Below, one piece after another: positions 49,001-61,000 of a DNA stretch of 64,000 bases. A program made the position numbers and the translations under genes. The first letter of the stretch is position 1. Every line of letters begins with the position of its first letter. This stretch comes from Delphinus delphis (Eukaryota > Chordata > Mammalia > Artiodactyla > Delphinidae): positions 84,551,104-84,615,103 of the forward strand of contig NC_082695.1 of assembly GCF_949987515.2 (NCBI RefSeq). Direction: 5' to 3'. The notes below the pieces were generated by a model that searched no databases, had not been told where the DNA came from, and saw nothing but the letters and a program-made list of their open reading frames with translations.

Positions 49001-52000
49001 AGCACAGGGAGATCAGCTCGGTGCTCTGTGACCACCTAGAGGGGTGGGATAAGGAGGGTGGGAGGGAGGGAGACGCAAGAGGGAAGAGATATGGGAACAT
49101 ATGTATAATTGATTCACTTTGTTATAAAGCAGAAACTAACACACCATTGTAAAGCAATTATACTCCAATAAAGATGTAAAAAAAAAAAAATTCTTTCCCT
49201 TTGCTTCTTTACCATCACTCTCCCTCTCAATACTGATAAAAAGACTACAATCTGCTGTACTATGTAAAACCTTTTTCCCTCAGCTTCTGAAAATTGGTAA
49301 TAATTAGCCTGATACAAAGATCAAAAAATATGCATTCTTTCGTACTTTGCACTGCTCATCATGCTCTTTTTCAAGCTCTATTAACACTTCAAAGACACAG
49401 CTGGACTACTTCCCGTCTGCTGAAGCTTCCACTGGGCTGCACCCATTCTCATCCTGAGACAGTCTATTCTTAGCAAGGCCTGCCTGCGAGGCTGGCCCTT
49501 GGCTGGTGTCTGGGGATGGATTCCAGGAGTGCCCCCGCCTCACCATCCCTCGCTGACAAGAGTGGGTCACCTGCCTGAACAGTCTGTACCAACAATGTGG
49601 TTCCTGCTGAGCACCTTTCCACCTGGGAGTCTGGAGTTTGGGCGAGCCAGGCAGCAGGTGCCCATGTAACCAGCCCCAAAAAGAACCCTGGGTGCTGAGT
49701 CTCCAACACACTTCTCGGGTAGGCAGCATTTCGCAGGTGTCCTCACGACTCCTGTGTGACCGCACATCCTGGGAGTGGACCCTTGGAAGCCTGCACCTCC
49801 TTCCCCTAGACTTCACCCCTTGAGGCTTTTCCCCTCCACTGACTTTGCTCTGTACCCTCGGGCGGTAATAAATCTTAGCCATTAATAAAACCATACCTTG
49901 AGACCTGTGAGTCCTCCCAGCGGATCAATGAACCTCCCAGCAGATCCACTGGGTCTTGGGGACCCAATGCCAACAGTCTACCCACATTTGCAAAAGAACA
50001 GAGATCATAATGTGCACAGGAAAACCCACAATGCACTTTAAGAAGCTTACTTCAAGTTTCCATTTACAAATTATTTCTCTTATAAATCCAATTCAGGTAA
50101 CAAAATATGTCTTCTCTTAAACATCCTTTTAGTTTAATTTTAGTGGCAATACCCAAAGAAGCAGGTAGCAAACATGGACAGGCTCAGGAATCATGAACCT
50201 TCCTTTGAAAAAAAAGGTAATACTGTTCCTTTTAAGAAAATTCTTAATGCAGCCATGACTCGTCAAAGTGACAGAACACATGAAAATACAAACAGAAAAC
50301 ATCCCAGGTCCTTGGGGGGAGGAATATGACAAAGTTCCAAGGAGAAGCAGTCAAAGAAACCTTTAGGGAAAGAAGAAAGGACCTGGATTCTCTGTATTCA
50401 CCATCAGCAGCGCTGAGAGGTAGGACATCCTCTCCCTGGACAGCGTCTGACTGAGGAGGATATGTCTAGAGCTCGAGCTCTGCACTGGCAAACTGGAGGA
50501 CCAGGCAGAGCCGCCAGCACGGAGCCTGCTCTGACCTGAAAGGCAGACAAGGTGAACAGTACAGCAGGCGTGGTGTCACCACGTGGGAGCTGAGCCCACC
50601 AGAGAAGTGTGGGAATTCACAGCCCAGAGGCGTTGGCTGTGGCCTCACAGCGCTGGCCAAGTGCAGGGTCCCAGGGTGCTCATCCCCCAAGGGTGAGCTC
50701 TGTGTCTCAGGGATCTCACTCCAGCTCCAAGAACCAACTAGGGTCTTCTGGTTTGATTTTAGTAACATGTATTGCAACTGCAACACTAAAAATCCAAAGA
50801 ACCTGGTAGCACAGTACATGAGACAGAGTTAATAAAATAGAAGAGAGGGATATTTTATTCAGAGAAAATACTGTGACCAAGAGGCAGAGAGCATAAAACG
50901 GCCAGCGCTCACTGAGTGCTTCACTGCGGCTGCTCTGCATGAATATAAACATGGCGTGAATCTTCTGATTATCTGTAGTCCCTGCATATGAACTGACTAA
51001 ACAGTCATTTCTGGAGATCATTTTAGCCCATCGTAGGCAAATTATTCTACACAATGCATTCTATACTAAAACTCTAGAGAAATATATACATTTCCTCTAA
51101 AGGATGAAGGCATGCTCAGATTTATAGACATATCGTGGTACAACTAATTAAAATAGCTACGAATTGCTATAAGTCCAATATTTATCAGAATACCTGACAA
51201 GAGAATCTGGAACTGCAAAAGATGTGCACGGTACCTTGGGCAGCTGCTGCTTCAATGATCCCATGCTTTCTCAGTCACTGTAGTTTTACTGTGTGTTTAA
51301 CATTTGGCAAGACCAGTAGCCCTCTTATTATTTTCAAAATTTAATCAAGACCTGGATGGTGGTCACACAGTTGTTTGCTTTATGACAATTTGTTTTATGC
51401 GTTTCTCCTTGTGTCATTAAACAATACAAAAAAAGTTTAACCACGCAGGTGGCTTCAGAGTTACGGGTAACGGTCTACTTCTTACACTGTGTGGCGGCTA
51501 CATGGGTTTTTTAATTGCTTGTTTTTCTGTAGTCTAAACACACATCGGACAGAGAAAACATGACACTACCTCACACTTAAAACTTTAAAACAAGAATTTT
51601 ATCAACCATGCCATATTCATGTGTATTCGTAAATGGATTTTAGAGTCAACTTTTCAAGTTTCATAATAAATTCCCTTTGGGATTTTTTAATAGAACTGTA
51701 ATGAATTTGTGGACTAAATTGGTACAGCCTCAGACGTTTTATTTAAAGATGGAATGCTGGAAGCGGTCCTACGAAATGACCAAACTCAGGCTCTGTCCAT
51801 CAATTACGTCATATTTAAAGTTGTACCTTTCCACTCCCTCCTACCTGGGTCTGGCCCACTCCCCATTAACCCGTCTGAGCGCCACCACTGGTCGCTTTAC
51901 GCCGGCCCCGGCCCCCCTTGGCCTGCCCCTCCTCAGAGCCCTCCGGGAGCCCCTGGAGTCACCCTCCCCAGGGCCTGCGACCTGGCCCAGCAGGCTTCTC

Positions 52001-55000
52001 TGCACCCGTCATGGAGGGCAGGCGACACGCGTGAGACGTGCGCATCCGCCGCCAGCACACCCCCTGCATCCCGCCAGCAACTGTCAATGCACGCACCAGA
52101 CACACAGATGGGCCTGGTCCCCTCTCCTTCCTGCCACTCCCCGTAGGCTGCCTCCTCAGAGCCAGGCGAGGATGCCCCCAGCTCTAGGGATGTGATGATA
52201 GAACATTTATCCTTGATGGGGTCCAGTGCTGTCACCCCCTCCTGCAATGACATCGCTGGAATTTACTAAATATACTCCCTGGTACCACAAGACAGTTTCT
52301 CAAAAACTGTAGCAGGCGTTGGAGTCTGTACTCCGGTGAAATGTAACAACTCTGATGGCAATGGCGCCCCCTGCTGACCCTCATCGCAGAACTACATGCA
52401 GAGGAAGCACCTGAGTCTTGTGTGAAGTCTTAGGGTGAAAGTGTTCCTCACTGTGAAAACAACAGATGAAGGTGAATTATTCCCACAGAAGTTTCCTGTC
52501 CTCCTTCACTTTACCTGGCCTCCTGTGTGTCCTAACAACCATCTCACCTTCTCAGGGGTGTGTCAGCACTCCAGCAGAGAAGGGCCCCACCTGATACCTG
52601 TACAATGTCAACACCTTGAAAAGACAGAGTCACACACACAAGAAGATCCACTCTAGAAGCACATCACTGCAAAGTACGGTGGAGAGGAGACAGCGGCCAG
52701 GCTCGGGTGCAGATGGAGCTCCGCCATGCAGCAGCTGCTCGTCATTCAAGAACTGGCCTACGGTCCACCCCAGCCGCCCTGTTAACAACACGGGAGAGAT
52801 CACAGTGCCCAGCCCACAGGCTTGCCGTGGAGATTAATACAAATATGAAACGTTCAGCAAGCACCTCTGATGAGCGCCCATCCGTTTTCTCTGTCACCAT
52901 TGTCCTGTCCTCATCATCATCACGGGCACAGCTTAGGCATGAGGGACACACACAAAGCTCCGTCAACATGATGCTGTATTTGCTGAGAACGAGGAGAAGG
53001 GGAATCCTCTCCTCTGAAGTCCTAGCACCTGCCTAAGACAGACCTCAACCCAACCCCTGGAGAACAGAGATCGTGTCAGGTAGGAAATGCTGGAAGTGAA
53101 GGGCCCCTGAGGATGCAGGGCTGGAGCCCTGGAGAGCGAGAGAACAAGTTCTCTGCCAACACCAGCCCCAGGCCCACGAGTTTGTGCCCTGGGTATAGAC
53201 AGGGGGCATGTCAGCAGTCCCCTCGACAGTGTATACCGGGAAAAGGGATAGATTTCATCCTCTATTTTAAATATCAGGATAAAGGTAAATGGGTTAAAAT
53301 ACAGAGAAGATAATTTGGGCTCAGTGAAAGGCCACATTTTCACACCTTCACAAAAGCGAGTGGGCTGTTTCCGGGCAGAGCAAATTCAAGCCCAGGAGGG
53401 GTCATTCTCTAGATCACCTCACCAGTCCTTCCTAACTCTGAGAGTCCAAGATTCTGGGCATAAAGACCACTGAAGAGGGCTTCCCTGGTGGCGCAGTGGT
53501 TGAGAGTCCCCCTGTCAATGCAGGTGCCCCGGTCCAGGAAGATCCCACGTGCCGCGGAGCGGCTGGGCCCGTGAGCCATGGCCGCTGAGCCTGCGCGTCC
53601 GGAGCCTGTGCTCCGCAACGGGAGAGGCCACAACAGTGAGAGGCCCGCGTACCGCAAAAAAAAAAAAAAAAAAAAAAAGAAAAGACCACTGAAGAAAACC
53701 TGAAAATTAAACAATCTAAGCAGTCAACTCAAAAAAGCTAGAAAAAGATCAAAATAAACCTAAAGAAAACAGATGATTTCTAGAAAATCATATAAATACT
53801 AAAACTGATTCAATTAAAAGTAGAAAATCTGATTATAACAGAATCAGAAACAGATTTAAAACATAAAAAATAAAGGAAAACTGTACCCTGAGTTTAAATG
53901 GAAAATGCTAAAAACCAAATAACTGAAACCAGTACCTTAAAAATAAGCATACATGTGACAAGAGAAGCTTACCTTAGGGATTCTAGGATGTTAACCAATA
54001 GAAGATACATTAATGAAATTCACTATAATGGTGTAAAGGAGAAAAAAAATCATATCATCAACAGTTGCCCAAATGTATTTGATAACATTTAACAATTATT
54101 CCTGATTTTTTTCAAAAAATCCAACAAATCCAGGAATAGAAAGAAACTTCCTTAACTTGTAAGAACACATAACAAAAACCTGGAACAAACATACTTAGCG
54201 ATAACGTATTTTATTAACTTAATTTCCCATTAAGTTGGTAATACCCTCGTAAGAGGGGAATTTGCCAGTGTTCTTCAAAATTACATCTGCATCTACCCTG
54301 TGAGCTAACAACCCTACTTCTAAGCAAGCCTCCCAAAGACAAGCTGCCGAAACATGAAGCAATGTGTGAACAACGCTATTCTTTGTATATTCGCTGTTCC
54401 ACCACCTGTAACAGCAAAGACTGGAAACCACGGAAAAAAACATTAACAAACTACCTATCTATGGATGTTTTAAAAAGAGAGAATGAAAAAGATCTGTATC
54501 TCATTCTAAAGACTAATCTCCAGGGCTTCCCTGGTGGCGCAGTGGTTAAGAATCCGCCTGCCAATGCAGGGGACACGGGTTCGAGCCCTGGTCTGGGAAG
54601 ATCCCACATGCCGCGGAGCAGCTAAGCTCGTGTGCCACAACTACTGAGCCTGCGCTCTAGAGCCCACGAGCCACAACTACTGAACCCTGCACGCCACAAC
54701 TACTGAAACCCATGTGCCTAGAGCCCGTGCTCCACAAGAGAAGCCACTGCAATGAGAAGCCCGCGCGCCTCAACGAAGAGTAACCCCTGTTCGCCACAAC
54801 TAGAAAAGCCCGCACACAGCAACGAAGACCCAACACAGCCAAAAATAAATAAATAATAAACAAACAAACCAACATGCCCATTAAAAAAATAAATAAATGA
54901 AGACTAATCTCCAGAATAAATTATTAATTGGGAAAAAGGAAGGAACTTAAAAGGGAGTATAGTATGCCGCATTAAAAAAAATGGAAGAAATATGAATATA

Positions 55001-58000
55001 TTGATATATAGCATTATGTATTCAAAAAGAAACATTTAAAGAACAAACCTTAGCTAATATAAAGGGTTAACTTTGAAGGGAGGAAAGGAAGAGAAGTGAA
55101 GGGACAAGAGTAGAAGTAAATGTCTCTGAACTACATTGCTTTGTAACTTCAACTTTGGACCATATAAATGTTGTATGTAATTTTTAAATGTAAAAGTAGG
55201 AGCAAAGGAATCCTGAAAAAATAAAAAATCAACTGAAACAAATCACTCTAATTGTATATCAAAGAGATAGCATACCCACAGACAGCAGAATTATTTTAGG
55301 TGACTTAACTTTTTCTAACATGACATATCTTAAACACATAAAGAACCACAAGGAAAATCTTAATTAAAATAACATTCAGTAGATTATTACTAATAATTTC
55401 AGTACTGTTTTTGAAATTATTATATATTTTGATGTTGTTCGGCACAAAGACTGTGAGCAGAAGAAAAGAAATATAAGTGTATAATAAAAAAGGTTAATTA
55501 AAAACCCCAAGATCTTTAATTTAAATGAATGTATGATTTATTTCTACGTATTATAAAATCTACAAACCTCATAGCTCTGCCTACTGAAAACCCTAAAAGA
55601 AATGAAAACCCAAGAGTAACGTGCATCCCCAGGAGGCAGACTATGGTCTCTAAATACCATAGTGTAGTGGGAACGAAAAGGAACCAGAGCTCCTAGGGAA
55701 AATGGCCAACTCCAGGTCTGGGTAGGAAACAGACAAAATGAGCCTGAGGTATCCTGTCCTGTTAGAACACAAGCAAGTTACCAAAGATGACCACACTCAT
55801 ATCAAAAGAACAGGAGATGAGATGAGATGACAGCACAAATTGAACATCACAGTAACAATAAAAATAATAATGACTTCAAGTGGACTAAAAAACATAACCT
55901 CTATTTTTTTAAACCATGAATTCATAATACCTCCCCCCCCAAAAAACTTGCAAGTTATCTTCAAAGACTATTAGAGCATTAATCACTATGTTGTAAATTA
56001 ATGAAGAATTAAGCATGTACCATGCCTTTCCTATATTAATTATATTTCGTGGTAATTAAATAGTTGATAATAGAAAACCCTTCTTTATAAAAGAATGCTA
56101 ATAACAGATGTAGAAGGAATGACAGAATTAGGGGATCATCATTTTACAATCTCTAATAAAATGATGGATATAAGTACCCATCATCTGGTAGACATTCATG
56201 GAGAAATTTACAATAGAAGAAGCAGGCTGAAAAATCCCTGAACCCACTGATCAACCTTAACCTATTTAATATTTAGGCAAATTGCTTGAAAGACGCAACA
56301 TACCAAAGCTCACACAAGAAGAAATACATAACCTAAATAGCCATACATCTGTAAAAGAAATTGAAACTGTAGTTTAAAACCTTCCCACGAAGCAAGCTCC
56401 AGGCCCTGATGGCTTCACAGGTGAATTCCACCAACCACTTAAGAAATACTGCGAGTTGTACCCAAAATCCTCCGAAAAATTCGAGTGTTAGGAATACTTC
56501 CCAACTCATTCTATCAGATCAGCAGTGGCCTGAGACCAAAACCACACAAAGACATCACAAAACAATTAGGAGATATAATATCAGAAATAACAAAGATGAA
56601 ATACTTACTAACAATCTTAAGAAATGTGCAAAATTAGTATGAAGAAAATTCTGATACACTCCTACAAGACATAAAAGTATTTCTGAACAAACTGAAAGAC
56701 ACTCCACATTTATGGGTAGGATAAATCAACGACGAAGATGTCAGTCCACCCTAGGTTAATATACACATTTGTCACAGCTCTATCAGAGGTGCCAACAAGC
56801 CCAGAAAAATCTAGAATCTTCCCGAGACAAATACAAAGACGGCTCAGAGAAGAAAGGAGGCTATGAAAATGGCACAGAAGCCAGCCTGATGTGGATCCCA
56901 CTGACCAAACTGGGGACTTCACAAAGAACAAACTTAGGTTCACAAAGAATAATGTCTGTAATTGATTATAAATTACTGAGTAAATAAAAACCGAAGAGTC
57001 CAAAGTGACACTAAACAAGAAAGACAGAGAGGAGAGAGTGCACTCAAAACCGTTTCCCACCACAGGAGGCGACAATTACATCACTTTCCTAATCTGAAAA
57101 TTGGTGGTTAAAAGAGAAAAGATGCAAGCGTTTGCCCTGCCATTACAGGAATCCACCCAGTTGATGAAGGAAAGCTCTTTACAAAAGCTCAGCTAATAAA
57201 TGTGGACACAATGACATAATTTTAAAACCACCATTTTCTAAACTCAAAAAAACTGATTTGGGCAAGGAGTATTAATGGATGTCAAATCCATTAGCCAGAA
57301 GAATTTTGGGAACAGGATATTCAGAAACGAAGTGCATAGTTTCCCCTGTAAAATACTCTTACGACAAATGTTAAACTTCAGTCTATGCAAGTCTCTACAC
57401 CAAACTTCAAGGTCATGGGATACAGAGGAAAGAGAGCAAGAGGAACCAGTCAGAGAAACCAGAGCAGGGCACACTGCATTCCCGCTTTTCCTCCTCTTGA
57501 CTGGTGTCCCTTCTCTCCTCTGTCCGCCCCAGTCCGTGTCTCGGCTTCCGTGAGCATGATAAACACGGTGCAGGGCAGAGGGCTCACTGCCTTTACTCTC
57601 ATCCTGGACGGGCTCGACACTGGCCCTGCTGGCAAATCGACCAAACTCCTCGGAGAAAGAAGAGCAGAAATTGGGGTGGGAGAGGGGGGATGCGGTAGGG
57701 CAAAGCAATAAGTGCCAGGAGAAAGGCTGAGCAGAGAATATTCCAGAAGGCAGAGCAGGGGTGACGGTGATGATGGAGACAGAGCCAGCAGCTGAGGAAC
57801 TGCACAAGTCCTAGTGATCAGGGTCTGGGAGGACGGAGGGCCAGGACACGGTTAAGGGGCCAGCCAGGGGGCAATTCTTAACTCAGATATAAAACATGGT
57901 CCCCTCGCCTCTCCAGCCTTGGAATTCCACTCTGAAACAAAAGACTCAGTGAGTGTTACCTTTGCTGGTGGAGAGGTTGCCAAATGTGCCACACAGGCAG

Positions 58001-61000
58001 AAAACTCCCCCGCTGTGCATATCAACATGGAGTTGGTAGCCACTCAGTCCACACTCCGGGCTGTCATCCGAAAGGGGGCTATGAGGAGGCAGCGCGTAGG
58101 GGCTAAAAAGCAAAACAAAATGTACCTGTCAACACCAGAGGTAAAATGCTTGAATTGGAAATACTCTTTAAAAAACTAACACCCCTTCAAAGCACTAGCT
58201 CTCATCAACCCTCTACAGATTCCCAATCACGTTCAGTGCCACAGACGCAGAAGAATGGCCCCCCGTTCCTTCTACCAACTTCCATAGAAACGGGCAGAAG
58301 CGTGTGTTCCCTGCGCATCCGCAGACCACCGTGACAGAACATGGTTCTGAAATCCACCCGGGGCAGCAGCTCCGCTCTGCTCCGCAGTGGTCTCGGCATC
58401 CAGGGGGCTGAATGTGCAGCAGGAAAATGCACCCAACAACAGACCTACAGCTCAGGGACTCCCCCGGAAGAAGACCCAAAGCCACAGTGAACGAGCTTTC
58501 ATTCAGTAAGAAACGCGTTACTATATAACGTAACAAACTCAGAAGCACTGGGGAGCATTTCACGTTAAAAAAAAAAAAAAAAGGCATATGGGAGTCTCAG
58601 GCCCAGGGGAAGGGTGAGAGGAGCAGTGAGCCGGAAAGCATGTCCCCCACCTGATGGCCCGAAGTCCATTAACAGACACACTGTCCCAACCAAGCAAAAA
58701 CACATCTGCAGGTCAGGCCAAGTGGGCCACAGGTCTGCCTGCCTTTCAAGACTTGAAAATGCAAACTACTGCAGAGAACCTGCAGCACCTCAGTGCACTA
58801 GCACCTGGCAGTAATGAAGCTTCCCTGCCCTGTAAATCATACTCCACAAGGTGCGTCACCCTGAACCCAAGCAAATAAGGCAAACAGCTACTGACGGATA
58901 ATCCAATGTTTCTAGCAACAGCTACATAATTTTGTCTGTTGGCTTCTGTCTAGTGATTAAAGACAGAATGTCTTTGTAGCTATTCTCAGGATATTAAGAT
59001 GGTATCAACTCCGGATCCTTTATGCTGACTGTACAAAATTTAATACACCGCATACGAATACATACACAGCAGCCGAGCCTAACGTGCTCCTCTCCACAAG
59101 GTGATGGAAATGAAGATTTGCCATCACAAAAGCCAGTTCTTCCTCCCTCTGAAAAAGAATACATTTTTCAACTGAAATATTTTAATTTTTCATAAGGTCA
59201 TTGTGAAGATCGCAGCACATTCATCTTACAGATAGATGTGGTTTCTTACAATCTAAGATTCCTGCAGCGCCAATGCATTATCACTGTCTAATAAGACTTA
59301 TCTGTCACATTGATAGCAGGACCACAATGCACCCAAATACACAGAGCATGTGGTACCGAAAGGATGAACACCCTAGTATTTATGAAACATCAAAGTGCTG
59401 TCTGACATATGATGCCTGTGGAAATATATTTTGTTAGTCCCAGGTTGTTTCAAAGTCTTTTCAAAGATAAAGAGAAGGCTGGTAAGAACTTCACAAGGTT
59501 AATCCCACACACACTCAGCAGCTGTGGCAGGACCTGTTTGACTTGGCAAACCCAGTGGGAGGGATTAGACTCCAAGTCCACTCGTCAGCAGGTCGGACAG
59601 CAGGAGACAGGACAGGATGGCACAGGAGCCGACACCCGTTTCTCCCCGGGCACAGCTGCCCTGCCAGGGGAAGGTGACCCAGACGGCAGCCTGAAGCTGC
59701 CCTTCTCCAGTGGCCGATGGGACGATCGGGTCAACCAGAGTCCTGGCTTCCGCTCGGCCAACCCGGATGGACCAACTCAAGAGCGCAGAGCGAGCCAAGT
59801 GCTGCATGGCCCCCAGTCACCTTGTACAGAGGGACTGAGGGAGAAAGACGACCCGACGGCAAGAGCAGGACGAGGGAAGAAAGGGTCCGGAGGCTGGCGT
59901 GGGGACCTGGGTTCTGCCTGGCCGTCGTGTACGGGTGTGAGTGCTATCCCCGGAGTCAACTTGGGAGCTGCCATCCTTACATAGCTCCAGGCGAGATGCA
60001 TCTGAGGGCCCCAGGTGAAATGCACAGGAGACGCTCTGCCAGAGCAAGGGCGTGAAAGGAGCAGAAGGATGGAATGTGGACCAGCTGGAGGAGGAAGGGG
60101 AAAGTCCCAGGATGTTAAAGGGGTAACGTGAACCAAAGCGCCCAGGCGGGAAGGGCTCGTGTGTCACAGGTGAGGGTAGAAAGGCAGACCCGCCGCAAAG
60201 GTGCAAGGGCCAGGCAGCGGGGAACATGAGGTCCGTAGGAGGGTGCAGTCGCTGAACATCTAAAGGACTTAACCCTTGACCCCATGCACGACGGAGCAAA
60301 CGTGGCAGGTACAGGCTGGGCTTGCCTTCCAGAGCCCCACCACGAGGCCCGGGTGCAGGCAGAAGATCCAGATCAGCCTATCACAGCCAAGCATGGTGGA
60401 CTCGGTTAAGTGACTCAGGTTGTACTTTGCAATTAAAGAATGCCACCGAGGTCTTTGAACATCATGCCAAAGAAAGGAGAGAGAAAAATGAGCTCTGGCT
60501 TCCCCCGTGTTGTCGATTCTCTTTGGCACACCTAAAAAGACTATTAAGAACATGCCAATCATGCACACATTGCTAATAAGGAGAAACAACTTGTATAAAT
60601 AAAAGGCAAAATGGATAAGTCCAAATTTCTTACCGTCTATCTTATTCTCCCCACCCCCGCTCTTACTGTCAACTCTACGGCCCCGTCAGCAGTGAGCTGA
60701 AGAATCACACAGGTGAGGGAGAGGAAGAACTGTCTCCTGTCCTCTTCCCCTCAAAACCCAGCACAACGCTACGATCGCAATAGATTCTCAATGTATGGGA
60801 TGCATAAGCAAAGATGAAATCCCTCAAATGACAAAAAAGTAGGGGGTCTAGTAGGCTGCCTGAAAGCAGGTTAACCTTCTAAAGTTATTATCAAGAATAG
60901 CTCAGAGACAGTGAAAACTGTAACGTCGGAAAATAAATTTAAACCAAAATCATGAGTGTTTTCATGAAGGAGATACAGCATGAACTGGATTAGAATTTGT

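Noticed and set aside
49406..49894. 162-codon open frame on the minus strand
   Set aside because: It lies antisense within a solo LTR.
57244..57807. 187-codon open frame on the FBXO15 strand just downstream of exon D
   Set aside because: It is in intron D-E. Exon D's donor is followed by an in-frame stop, there is no FBXO15 similarity, and no domain or biased coding signal could be seen. Most likely a chance frame.
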